Below are positions 16,699 to 25,217 of a stretch of 64,000 nucleotides of DNA, piece by piece; the first letter of the stretch is position 1; each line of letters starts with the position of its first letter. The notes below the pieces were generated by a model, which had not been told where the DNA came from, ran no database searches, and saw nothing but the letters and a program-made list of their open reading frames with translations. Location: contig NZ_JAAWWS010000136.1 of NCBI RefSeq assembly GCF_012272825.1, forward strand, positions 1-64,000, written 5' to 3'. Source of the DNA: Wenzhouxiangella sp. XN79A. GTDB lineage: Bacteria; Pseudomonadota; Gammaproteobacteria; Xanthomonadales; Wenzhouxiangellaceae. A program made the translations under genes and the position numbers.

Positions 16699-18690
16699 AT
16701 GGCCTATTTCGTCACCGGGGGCACCGGCTTCATCGGGCGCAACCTGATCGACCAGCTGCTGAAACGACGCGGCACGGTCCACGTCCTGGTCCGTCGCGGA
16801 TCGAAAAAGAAATTCAACGCGCTGGTGGCCGAGCGTTGGAGCGACGACAGGAAACGCGTCGTCGCCGTCAGCGGCGATCTGACCAGGCCCTTCCTCGGCG
16901 TGTCGAAGGGCGATCGCGAGAAGCTCGGGGGCAAGATCAAGCACGTCTTCCATCTCGCCGCGGTCTACGACCTGTCGGCCAGCAGCGAGGACCAGGAGGC
17001 GGTCAATATCGACGGCACCCGCAACGCGATGCAGTTCGCCGAGGCGGTCGGGGCAAAGTGCTTCCACCACACCTCCTCGATCGCCGCGGCCGGCCTGTAC
17101 CAGGGCCTGTTCCGCGAGGACATGTTCGAAGAGGCCGGCAATCTCGATCATCCGTATTTCCGGACCAAGCACGACTCCGAAGGCCTGGTCCGGCGCGAGT
17201 GCCCGATTCCGTGGCGGATCTATCGGCCGGGGATGGTGGTCGGTCATTCCGAGACCGGGGAAATCGACAAGATCGACGGGCCGTACTATTTCTTCAAGTT
17301 GATCCAGAAACTGCGCAAGATGCTGCCGCCCTGGGTTCCGACGCTCGGGCTGGAGGGTGGCCGGGTCAACCTGGTCCCGGTCGACTTCGTGGCCAGGGCA
17401 ATGGATCACATCGCGCACAAGCCGAAGCTCGACAACACCTGCTTCCACCTGACCGACCCGAACCCGAAGCGGATCGGCGAGGTGATGAACCTGTTCGCCG
17501 AGGCGGCCCACGCACCGCTGATGTCGATGCGCGTCGATGCCCGGCTGTTCAGCTTCATTCCGCAGCCGATCAAACAGGGCGTCGGCATGCTGCCGCCGGT
17601 GCGCAGGATCATCAACCAGGTGCTCGGCGACCTCGGCATTCCGCGGGACGTATTGAACTTCTTCAACTATCCGACCAGCTTCGATACCCGCGAGACCGAT
17701 CGCGCGCTGAAGGGCTCGGGCATCGAGGTGCCGCGGCTGGAGGACTACGCCTGGGTGCTGTGGGACTACTGGGAGCGCCACCTCGATCCGGACCTGTTCA
17801 TCGATCGCTCGCTGAGCGGCCACGTCCGTGGTCGGGTGGTGCTGGTCACCGGCGCCTCGTCGGGCATCGGCAAGGCCACGGCGCTGATGATGGGCGAGGC
17901 CGGCGCGCACGTGATCCTGGTCGCGCGCAAGGAGAGCGAACTGCTGGAGGTCAAGACGCTGATCGAGAAGAACGGCGGCAAGGCCTCGGCCTACACCTGC
18001 GACCTGGCCGACGTCGAGGCCGCCGAGAAACTGTGCACCCGGGTCGTCAAGGACCACGGTGCCGTGGACGTGCTGGTCAACAATGCCGGGCGTTCGATCC
18101 GCCGCTCGATCAACCTGTCCTACGACCGGTTCCATGACTTCGAGCGCTGCATGTCGCTGAACTATTTCGGCGCGCTGAAGATGATCCTCGGCCTGTTGCC
18201 GGCGATGGAACAGCGCCGCAGCGGCCACATCATCAACATCTCCTCGATCGGGGTGCTGACCAACGCGCCGCGGTTCTCGGCCTATGTCGCCTCGAAAGCC
18301 GCGCTGGATGCGTTCTCGCGCTGCGCGGCTTCGGAGTTCAACGATACCGGCGTGGCGTTCACCACGATCAACATGCCGCTGGTGCGCACACCGATGATCG
18401 CGCCGACCAAGATCTACGACTCGGTGCCGACGATCACGCCGGAGGACGCCGCCGACATGGTCAAGCAGGCGGTCATCTATCGCCCGCAGCGCATCGCGAC
18501 CCGGCTCGGCATCTTCGGCCAGGTCCTGCACGGCGTGGCGCCGAAGATTTCCGAGATCGTGATGAACTCGGCCTACCGGATGTTCCCGGATTCGGCAGCC
18601 GCGCGCGGCGAGCGCCCCGGCAAGGACGAGCGCAGCGTGACCCAGGAACAGATGGCCTTCGCGCACCTGATGCGCGGCATTCACTGGTAG
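16699..18690 (+). CDS. Marinobacter-type fatty acyl-CoA reductase (alcohol-forming), two SDR domains
   Basis: 663 aa from ATG at 16699 (AGGAGAA upstream). It closely resembles the ~660-residue alcohol-forming reductase of Marinobacter, which reduces fatty acyl-CoA through the aldehyde to fatty alcohol with NADPH. The N-terminal extended SDR domain (about 1-370) has GGTGFIG at 7-13 and a YxxxK pair in PYFRTKHDSEG. The C-terminal classical SDR domain (about 378-640) has VTGASSGIG near 383-391, NNAGRSIRRS, and YVASKAALDAF. The ending MRGIHW parallels the Marinobacter enzyme. It would supply alcohol for the wax ester synthase upstream. Confidence 0.9.
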   Translation: MAYFVTGGTGFIGRNLIDQLLKRRGTVHVLVRRGSKKKFNALVAERWSDDRKRVVAVSGDLTRPFLGVSKGDREKLGGKIKHVFHLAAVYDLSASSEDQEAVNIDGTRNAMQFAEAVGAKCFHHTSSIAAAGLYQGLFREDMFEEAGNLDHPYFRTKHDSEGLVRRECPIPWRIYRPGMVVGHSETGEIDKIDGPYYFFKLIQKLRKMLPPWVPTLGLEGGRVNLVPVDFVARAMDHIAHKPKLDNTCFHLTDPNPKRIGEVMNLFAEAAHAPLMSMRVDARLFSFIPQPIKQGVGMLPPVRRIINQVLGDLGIPRDVLNFFNYPTSFDTRETDRALKGSGIEVPRLEDYAWVLWDYWERHLDPDLFIDRSLSGHVRGRVVLVTGASSGIGKATALMMGEAGAHVILVARKESELLEVKTLIEKNGGKASAYTCDLADVEAAEKLCTRVVKDHGAVDVLVNNAGRSIRRSINLSYDRFHDFERCMSLNYFGALKMILGLLPAMEQRRSGHIINISSIGVLTNAPRFSAYVASKAALDAFSRCAASEFNDTGVAFTTINMPLVRTPMIAPTKIYDSVPTITPEDAADMVKQAVIYRPQRIATRLGIFGQVLHGVAPKISEIVMNSAYRMFPDSAAARGERPGKDERSVTQEQMAFAHLMRGIHW

Positions 18691-18699
18691 CCGGACGGC

Positions 18700-19275
18700 T
18701 CAACCGTCCTCGTCGGATCCGCGCCGGGCGCCGAGCTGGCGGCCGGACAGCGGCGAGATCGGTAGGCGACGTTCGTCGGTCGGCAGGCGGCTGCGTTCGC
18801 CGCGCTGCTGCAGCCGCTCGGTCCGCTCGGGGACCTGCGGGCGCAGCGGTCCGGTCGGACGGGTCGGGTCGATGTAGACCGGCACCGGGACCATCATCGG
18901 CGGAACGCGTCGGCTGCGAGCGCGTTCGGCCTGGCGCTGTCGCTGCTCGGCGTCGCGCCGCGCTTCGCGTTCGGCGCGCTGCATTTCCAGGAAGGCGGCG
19001 TTGGAGCGGGCGATCGAGGCCAGTCCGTCGGCCGATGCGATCACGCTCAGGTGCCCCTCGATCCGGATCGGCTCGGCGCGCTCGTCGCAGGGCAGGTCAC
19101 TGAACACCAGGCTGCCGTCGTCGGCCTGACAGCGATAGATGCTGCCGGTGTCGGCGCCGGCCGGTTCGATCAGTCCGAGCAGCGCCAGGGCGATCCCGGC
19201 GATCGCGGCGAGCACGGCGGCCCCGGAGGGGCCCCGGACCGCACGCCGTACCCCGGTCGCCCGCTGGCCGTTCAT
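18700..19275 (-). CDS. DUF4124-domain secreted protein
   Basis: 191 aa. An N-terminal hydrophobic stretch (about 19-42, ending PAGA) is a signal peptide or anchor. The DUF4124 motif IYRCQADDGSLVFSDLPC lies at about 46-63. The rest is charged and low-complexity: an Arg/Glu-rich helix (about 95-120), then a Pro/Arg-rich tail. DUF4124 proteins are common, exported and uncharacterised. Its ATG overlaps the stop of the upstream glycosyltransferase gene by 4 bases, so it is the last gene of the six-gene lipid operon; that link may be incidental. Convergent with the fatty acyl-CoA reductase (9-base gap). Confidence 0.8.
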   Translation of the reverse strand: MNGQRATGVRRAVRGPSGAAVLAAIAGIALALLGLIEPAGADTGSIYRCQADDGSLVFSDLPCDERAEPIRIEGHLSVIASADGLASIARSNAAFLEMQRAEREARRDAEQRQRQAERARSRRVPPMMVPVPVYIDPTRPTGPLRPQVPERTERLQQRGERSRLPTDERRLPISPLSGRQLGARRGSDEDG

Positions 19276-21521
19276 CGTCCGGTGGCCCGGTCGCTTTCGG
19301 CCTGTTCCCGCGGGCTGTCCAGGCGCAGGCCGTCGATGATTCGATCGACCACGGCCGCGGTTTCCGGCGTGTAGCGGGTCGAGGGCGTGGCTTCGTCGTC
19401 GATCCAGGCTGCCAGTCCACGCTCCACGATGGTGCGCTGCCAGGCCTCGGGGCCGGTCGGCGGCAGGACCCAGCCGCGCTCGATCCAGCGGGCGCAGAGG
19501 TAGGTCAGGCCCTGCTGCGGGCGGACGCTGCCGCGCTTGTTGTAGCTGGGACGGAAGGCCCGTTCGGCGACCCGGCCAGCCCAGCTGCGGGTCAGCCCGG
19601 ACGGCGATTTCAGCGGCCAGAAGTACAACGGCTTGTGCGCTCCCAGCGCGTCCTGAAGGAGTCCGGCACCGCTGCCGGCGACCAGCAAGGCACCGGCGCG
19701 TTCCAGCGCCAGGCCGTAGGGGCAGTCGTCGGCATCGGCCGATCCGGCGTAGACATCGGCCCGGCCGTCGAGCAGGCGCGACAGCGTGCTGCCGGCCCGA
19801 CCGCTGCCGTCCGGGGCCACCACCAGCAACCGGGAATCACGGCGATCGGCCCAGTCCAGTGCGCGCTCGGCCAGGTCGTCGAGTTCCGGACCGGGCCAGC
19901 TGCCCTCCGGGTGTTCGCCGACCAGCAGCGCGACGCGACGTGAGGCGTTGAGCCAGTCCTGCCAGGCGTCGGCCTTGCCGGCCGGGCGGAACGTGTCCGG
20001 GTGGCCGAAGCCGACCAGCATCTCGATCCGATTCGGGTGCGGCGGCAAGTGGTGATGACGCATGCTGACCACCACGCCGCCGTGCTCCGGCACGCGACCT
20101 GCGCGTTGGCCGACCAGGACCAGCCTCGGCGGGTCGTCGCAGCGTTCGGCCAGGGCGCGAGCCGTCCGGCAGGACGGTCCGCCGGAGGCGATGACCACGG
20201 CGGCGCGCTCGAACTCGCGGCGCAGGGCACCGCGGCCGAACCGTCGCGCCAGCAGGGTGCCGAAGACGCCGGGTGCGGCGGCGCGCTGCAGATCGCGGCC
20301 CGTCGCCCGGGCCAGCGCGTCGCCCAGGGCCTCGGCCTTGCGGACCGGGCGGGCCCGCCTGGAGGACAGCAGCAGGACCGGACCGTCGCCGGCCGGTCCG
20401 CCGCGGATGATCCGGCGGCGCGGACCGACGCGACGTTCGAGCCGCCAGCGGGTGTCGGGGTTCAGCCGGCCGGCCAGTTCGAACTGCTCGATCCAGAAGT
20501 GGGCGGGCCGGCGAGTGCGGTCCCGCCGGATCAGGATCGGTTCGCGGACCACGACATCGATCTCGCGCGCGCTGCGGAACAGGCGGTCGAGCACCCACGG
20601 CAGGTCACCGTCGGGCACGCGCTCGAGCAGCCCCTCGATGCGTCGATGGTCGACCCGGTCGATCCGCGTCTCGTCCGGACCGAGCAGGGCGGCCAGCTCC
20701 GGACCGTCTGCGCGCGCGGTCAGCCTCAGCGAAACGTCCGGCCAGCCGCTGGACGGTCGCTTGCTCGAGACCGGCAGGAAGCGCGCCTGGTCGGCCTCGC
20801 GTTCCAGTGCGAACCAGAGATCGCCGGTCGGATTGCTGTCGTAGACGAACCAGTCCGGAAACGGCCGCCAGGGCTGGGTATGGAGGGTGGTGAAGTGCAC
20901 GCAGGCCGATTCGCCGGGCTCGTATTCCTTGTCGCGGGCGTTGTAGCCGCCCGGCATCTCGCCCCACAGGCCGGCGGCGCGGGCGCGTGCCTCGATCCGC
21001 TTGCGGGTGCTGCGGAGCACCGATTCGCGGTTCCAGGCCCCGCTCATGCGCTTGCAGTCGATCAGCATCACCGAGGTGTCGTGATCGTTGATCGACAGGA
21101 AACCGGCGCCGTGCATGTCGCGATCGAACAGCTCGGCCGGATCGGTCAGCCAGACCTGGTCGACGTCGTTGTAGATGGCCCGGCCGGCATAGTCGCAGAA
21201 GTACGGAATCGCGAACCGGTAGTTCGTGAAGCCGGTGATCCAGAAGCCGCTGATGTAGCCCTTCAGGCCCTTCAGCAGGTAGATCTCGTAGATGCGGCCC
21301 GGGTCGCGGTGCTTTTCGACCGACCACAGGAAGGCCCGTTCGGCGCGGAACTGCTTGCGCTCCGAGCCGAGAAAGATCCGCACCGGCGGCTTGTCGCTGG
21401 GGCGGTGGCCGGGCCGGACGCCGAGAATGATCTTCTCCGGGCGGCTGCGCCGGGCCGGCGTCATGTAGGGGTCGATGAACGGGGTCAGGCCGCGCAGGAT
21501 GCGTTGCGCAATCAGCGGCAT
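19272..21521 (-). CDS. Multidomain GT8-like / ELM1-like putative glycosyltransferase
   Basis: 749 aa from ATG at 21521, chosen because AAGGAG lies 7 bases upstream; the open frame extends further without support. Residues about 45-240 look like a GT8-type (GT-A) glycosyltransferase with a DxD-like metal motif (D119-V-D121 in YNDVDQVWLTDP). Residues about 255-370 resemble the tail of a SAM methyltransferase (LPWVLDRLFRSAREIDVVVR, then HFWIEQFELAGR). Residues about 380-720 match the ELM1 family of putative GT-B glycosyltransferases (PVLLLSSRRARPVRK, MRHHHLPPHPNRIEMLVGFG, ECG-free NPY-like segment CPYGLALERAGALLVAGSG). Start overlaps the acyltransferase end by 10 bases. Likely sugar transfer to a lipid acceptor; substrate unknown. 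Confidence 0.7.
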   Translation of the reverse strand: MPLIAQRILRGLTPFIDPYMTPARRSRPEKIILGVRPGHRPSDKPPVRIFLGSERKQFRAERAFLWSVEKHRDPGRIYEIYLLKGLKGYISGFWITGFTNYRFAIPYFCDYAGRAIYNDVDQVWLTDPAELFDRDMHGAGFLSINDHDTSVMLIDCKRMSGAWNRESVLRSTRKRIEARARAAGLWGEMPGGYNARDKEYEPGESACVHFTTLHTQPWRPFPDWFVYDSNPTGDLWFALEREADQARFLPVSSKRPSSGWPDVSLRLTARADGPELAALLGPDETRIDRVDHRRIEGLLERVPDGDLPWVLDRLFRSAREIDVVVREPILIRRDRTRRPAHFWIEQFELAGRLNPDTRWRLERRVGPRRRIIRGGPAGDGPVLLLSSRRARPVRKAEALGDALARATGRDLQRAAAPGVFGTLLARRFGRGALRREFERAAVVIASGGPSCRTARALAERCDDPPRLVLVGQRAGRVPEHGGVVVSMRHHHLPPHPNRIEMLVGFGHPDTFRPAGKADAWQDWLNASRRVALLVGEHPEGSWPGPELDDLAERALDWADRRDSRLLVVAPDGSGRAGSTLSRLLDGRADVYAGSADADDCPYGLALERAGALLVAGSGAGLLQDALGAHKPLYFWPLKSPSGLTRSWAGRVAERAFRPSYNKRGSVRPQQGLTYLCARWIERGWVLPPTGPEAWQRTIVERGLAAWIDDEATPSTRYTPETAAVVDRIIDGLRLDSPREQAESDRATGR

Positions 21522-22489
21522 GGGGGATCTCCTTGAGGTGCGTCTTCCGGCCTCCCGCCGGACGCGGCGGCATCGGCGGACGGGCCGTCGTCGAAATGAT
21601 AGCGCTTCCAGCGTCGCTGGTGCCACGACCACAGCGCCGGCCGGGCTCGCACCCGGCGCTCCATGTGGTCGATCACGGCGTCGAGCATGGCATCCAGGTC
21701 GGGTCCGGTGTCGAGCGGCTCGCCGACCTCGAACACCCAGCGCGGCCAGCGCTCGACGGCATCGATCGGCACGATCGGTGCGCCGGTGCGTTCGGCCAGT
21801 TTGAGCACGCCGGTCGGCGTGCGCTGGCACTTGCCGAGAAAGCGTCGCGGTCGGCCCTCCTGCTTGCTGGCCTGGTCCATCAGCACGTAGATCAGTCCGC
21901 CGCCGTTGAGCGCGCGCAGCATCTGGCGGAAGCTCCGGGTCGGGTTGTCACGGTCGAGCGGAATCGGTTCCGCGCCGGTCGCCGCGATGCAGGCGTGCAG
22001 CACGCCGGGCGCGAGCCGGCGCGGCTCGCGGAACACGATGTGGGCCGGTCGGCCCTGGGCTGCCAGTCGGCCGGCCAGCAGGATGCCGTTGCCCATGTGC
22101 ATGCCGAGCAGGATCGCCCCCCGCCCCTGCTCGGCGAGGCGGTCGAGCACCTCGGTGTTGCGGAGGTCGACGGTATCGACCAGTGCGGCCGGGTCGGCCC
22201 CCGGCCGGCCGAGCGTGAGCGCCTCGAAGATCGCTCCGTCGTTGGTCCGCGCACCGCCGAGCAGGATCCGGCTGGCTTGCCGGCGGTCGACGTCGAGCGC
22301 ACGAGCGACATCGGCACGCAGCCGCGACCAGGCCGGCCAGGCGAGCAGCCAGTGAGCGGTGCCGACCGCTTGCCCGGTACGCCGGACGCGAGCCACGCCG
22401 CCGCGCGCTGCCCAGCCGGCCAGCGCCAGCGACAGCCGCTGGCCGATCCCGCGGCGCAGGCGCCGCAGCGTCGGGCCGGACGAGCTCAC
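21512..22489 (-). CDS. LpxL/HtrB-like lysophospholipid acyltransferase
   Basis: 325 aa, GTG start overlapping the ABC transporter stop as GTGA. It belongs to the lipid A lauroyl/myristoyl acyltransferase superfamily. Evidence: the HMGNG motif with putative catalytic His131 in AILLGMHMGNGILLAGRLA, the VFREPRR segment, the GGGLIYVLMDQ segment where LpxL proteins have a conserved Asp, and the C-terminal PALWSWHQRRWKR, typical of LpxL (W-x-H-R-R-W-K). Unlike LpxL the N-terminal membrane helix is weak. Position between a lipid exporter and glycosyltransferases suggests acylation of a lipid intermediate other than, or in addition to, lipid A. Confidence 0.82.
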   Translation of the reverse strand: MSSSGPTLRRLRRGIGQRLSLALAGWAARGGVARVRRTGQAVGTAHWLLAWPAWSRLRADVARALDVDRRQASRILLGGARTNDGAIFEALTLGRPGADPAALVDTVDLRNTEVLDRLAEQGRGAILLGMHMGNGILLAGRLAAQGRPAHIVFREPRRLAPGVLHACIAATGAEPIPLDRDNPTRSFRQMLRALNGGGLIYVLMDQASKQEGRPRRFLGKCQRTPTGVLKLAERTGAPIVPIDAVERWPRWVFEVGEPLDTGPDLDAMLDAVIDHMERRVRARPALWSWHQRRWKRYHFDDGPSADAAASGGRPEDAPQGDPPCR

Positions 22490-24270
22490 GAGGCGCTCCC
22501 GGTGGCGTTCGGCTCGGGTGTCGACAGCGTGATGGTGCCGTCGCGGACGACCAGCAGGCGATCGGCTCGCTCCATCAATGGGTGGTGGTGGGTGACGGCC
22601 AGCAGGGTCAGCCGCGACTTGAGCTGATCGATGGTGTCGAGCACGGCGCGCTCGGCCTCGGCGTCCAGGTTGCTGGTGGCCTCGTCGAGGATCAGCAGCT
22701 TCGGTCGGTGCACCAGCGCCCGGGCGATCGCCAGCCGCTGCCGCTGGCCACCGGACAGCTGGCCGCCGCGCTCGCCGATCCGGCTGTCGAGCCCGGCCGG
22801 CAGCTGCTCGACGAAGCTCAGCGCGTCGGCCTCGGCCAGGGCGCGCTCGACGTCGTCGCGGTCGAGCCCCTCGGCGCCGAGGGTGATGTTGTTGGCAATG
22901 GTGTCGTTGACCAGCAGCGCTTCCTGCGGCACGTAGCCGATCTGTCGTCGCCAGGCGAAGCGGTCGATCTCGGCCAGGTCGACACCGTCGATGCAGACCC
23001 GCCCGGCGTCGGGCTGGATCAGGCCGGCGACCAGGTCGATGAAGGTCGTCTTGCCCGAGCCCGAGGGGCCGGTCAGCACGGTCAGCCCGCCGGCCGGAAG
23101 GATCAGGGACTGGGCCTCGAACACGGTCTTGCCCGGGTGGCCGAAGCCGACCCGGTCGAATTCGATCGAGCGCTCCAGGGCCGGCGCACTGCGGCCGCCG
23201 TGGGCCTCACGCTCGAGCCGGGCGTCCTCGATCGCCTCGTTCAGCGACCAGAACGCGCTTTCGGCAATCGCAAGGTGCTGCCAGGCCCGCTGGGCCTTGG
23301 ACAACAGTGCGGTGATCCGGGCCAGCAGGAAGATCAGGATCATTACCGCCGACAGCGGCATGTCGAGCCGGACCAGCATGACGAACAGGCCGATCGCCGC
23401 GAGAATCACCAGCAGGGCCTCCTGCAGCGCTTTCATCGCCTCCTTGGAGATCACCTGCTTGCGCAGCGCGCTGTTGAGTTCTTCGGTCTGGTCCGACAGC
23501 AGCGTATCGAACTGATCCTCGCGGGCCATGGCCTTCAGCGGCTTGATCGCCGCAAGCTGGTCGGTCATGACCGAAAGCATGGTCTTGAGCAGCCCGGTCT
23601 GTTTGCGCCCGGCCCGGCCGGCGGTGCGGACCAGCAGGTTCAGGCCGCCGAGCACGATCGCCGAGAGCAGCAGCGCGCCGAGCGTGACCTGCCAGGAAAT
23701 CAGCAGTGCGACCACCGCGTAGACCGCGGCGGTGATGATCTGGGTGGCCATGATCGCTGCGTGCAGGTAGCCTTCCGAGGCCCGCTGGGCCTCGGTCGCC
23801 ATGGCGTTGGCGAGGCTGCCGACGGATTTCGACAGGTAGTAGCGCCAGCGGCTGGCGACCACGGCGCGGACCAGGTCGAGCCGCAGGTCGGTGGCGACCT
23901 GGGCGACCGCGTAGCCGACCTGGCGGTTGGCCAGCAGCACGACCGCGGCCTTGAGCAGGATCAGTCCGATGCCGAAGGCCAGCAGGTTCGGCAGCGTGGC
24001 CTCGATCCCGGCCCAGGCGAACAGGTCGCCGATCAGGCGTTCCGGCGTCGACTGCTCGGTCGAGGCGTCGAGCACCGCGCCGGAGTCATCGAACGACTGG
24101 CTCGACAGCGAGATCATCGACAGCAGCGTCGACAGCCCGACCCCGTCGAGCAGGCTGGCAACGAGCAGGGCGACGAGCACGCTGACGCTGCGCCCGGGAT
24201 AGCGACGGAACAGGGCGACCAGCATGCGTCCGCTGCCGCCGGGTGTCGGATTGGACGGGTCGACCGTCAT
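22486..24270 (-). CDS. MsbA-like ABC exporter (fused membrane and ATPase domains)
   Basis: 594 aa from ATG at 24270, with GGAG upstream; the start overlaps the stop of the previous gene as ATGA. It is an exporter half-transporter: six-helix membrane domain (about 30-330) and nucleotide-binding domain (about 355-585). Walker A is GPSGSGKTT, the Q-loop lies in QIGYVPQEALLVND, the signature is LSGGQRQR, Walker B is LLILDEATSNLD, and the switch His is in AVTHHHPL. Such dimers flip lipids, lipid-linked sugars or peptides. Flanked by lipid kinase, CDP-DAG synthase, acyltransferase and glycosyltransferase genes, a lipid substrate is the natural inference. Confidence 0.9.
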   Translation of the reverse strand: MTVDPSNPTPGGSGRMLVALFRRYPGRSVSVLVALLVASLLDGVGLSTLLSMISLSSQSFDDSGAVLDASTEQSTPERLIGDLFAWAGIEATLPNLLAFGIGLILLKAAVVLLANRQVGYAVAQVATDLRLDLVRAVVASRWRYYLSKSVGSLANAMATEAQRASEGYLHAAIMATQIITAAVYAVVALLISWQVTLGALLLSAIVLGGLNLLVRTAGRAGRKQTGLLKTMLSVMTDQLAAIKPLKAMAREDQFDTLLSDQTEELNSALRKQVISKEAMKALQEALLVILAAIGLFVMLVRLDMPLSAVMILIFLLARITALLSKAQRAWQHLAIAESAFWSLNEAIEDARLEREAHGGRSAPALERSIEFDRVGFGHPGKTVFEAQSLILPAGGLTVLTGPSGSGKTTFIDLVAGLIQPDAGRVCIDGVDLAEIDRFAWRRQIGYVPQEALLVNDTIANNITLGAEGLDRDDVERALAEADALSFVEQLPAGLDSRIGERGGQLSGGQRQRLAIARALVHRPKLLILDEATSNLDAEAERAVLDTIDQLKSRLTLLAVTHHHPLMERADRLLVVRDGTITLSTPEPNATGSAS

Positions 24271-25217
24271 CGAAAGGCTCCGCGTTTCCAGAGACGGACC
24301 AGCAGCACCAGGCCCGACAGTCGCGGCCAGCGCCGCATCCGCTCGGTCGGTTCGACCTGGATGCCGCTGTGCCGCTCGATCTTCCAGACAAGGTAATCGA
24401 TTCCGTTGGTGAAGGTACCGGCGGCCTTCAGCAGTCGCAGTACGTTCAGCGTCTTGCCCCAGCCTCGCCGAAGCGTCCAGCGCAGGCGGCCGAGCGCTTG
24501 CTGGCGTCGGTGGGTCGCGATCCGGTAGTCGTCTCCGCCGGCCGCTGCGATGCCCGGCCGGGCGGGCAGCACGATCGCGCTGATCGTTTGCCAGAACGCC
24601 GGGTCGCGGTCGACCAGGACCGCGGCCGAGCCGGGCGGTTCGGGTCGCAGTTCGCAGCCGTAGGTCGCCTGGACCGCGCGGATCCAGAACGAGCGTGCCG
24701 ATAGCGTGCCGTCGCCGAGCGTCCGGGCCTGGTCGGCGAAGGTCCGAGCTGCCGCTGCGCGGCATGCCGCGATCGTCGAGGCGGCCGCGTCATCGGCCCG
24801 GTGGACCAGCCGACAGGGCTGGGTGAAGCGCGCCCAGAAATAGGCATCCAGGCCGCCGCCGGTGCGGCGGAGCAGGGTGGCCTCGCTGACGACGATGAAC
24901 TTGCAGCGCACGCGCCGCTCGGCCGGCCCGGCCTCGAGGTAGTAGACGTTGGGCGGCAGCAGGGCGTTGAACAGCGACGTCAGCTGGCCGATCGGGCCGC
25001 GGCCGTGTGCCGCGCGATAGCTTCCGACCACGGCCATCAGGTCGACCAGGCCCTCGCCGACCTCGGCGTTGCGCCGGCACGAGCCGTACAGGACCACGGC
25101 ACGCAGTGCGTCGCCGAAGCGCACACGCAGTGCGTCGATCAAGGGCTCCAGCCCTGGCGGCGGCGGCTCGGCCAGGTCTTCGGCCATGCGTCGGACCAGC
25201 GCGTCGTCGCTGTTCAC
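24267..25217 (-). CDS. Tam41-like CDP-diacylglycerol synthase (nucleotidyltransferase fold)
   Basis: 316 aa, GTG start at 25217 overlapping the kinase stop as GTGA; the frame is open further upstream inside the kinase gene. The sequence parallels mitochondrial Tam41/Mmp37, a nucleotidyltransferase that makes CDP-diacylglycerol from phosphatidate and CTP. Shared blocks in order: VVLYGSC (41-47, Tam41 YGSG), GLVDLMAVV (57-65, Tam41 MLDF/IYGV), NVYYLEAG (90-97, VYYN), KFIVVSEATLL (106-116, IKYGVIST), FWARFTQPCRLVHR (LYIAGRLQKPV), and a C-terminal basic helix RRGWGKTLNVLRLLK. It shares no similarity with CdsA membrane enzymes. Neighbouring lipid kinase would supply phosphatidate. Assignment is from recognition, not a search. 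Confidence 0.7.
   Translation of the reverse strand: MNSDDALVRRMAEDLAEPPPPGLEPLIDALRVRFGDALRAVVLYGSCRRNAEVGEGLVDLMAVVGSYRAAHGRGPIGQLTSLFNALLPPNVYYLEAGPAERRVRCKFIVVSEATLLRRTGGGLDAYFWARFTQPCRLVHRADDAAASTIAACRAAAARTFADQARTLGDGTLSARSFWIRAVQATYGCELRPEPPGSAAVLVDRDPAFWQTISAIVLPARPGIAAAGGDDYRIATHRRQQALGRLRWTLRRGWGKTLNVLRLLKAAGTFTNGIDYLVWKIERHSGIQVEPTERMRRWPRLSGLVLLVRLWKRGAFR

Noticed and set aside
20001-21536. 511-residue plus-strand open frame antisense to the glycosyltransferase
   Set aside because: Shadow frame without domains. The minus-strand gene has a clear ribosome-binding site and is translationally coupled to its neighbours.
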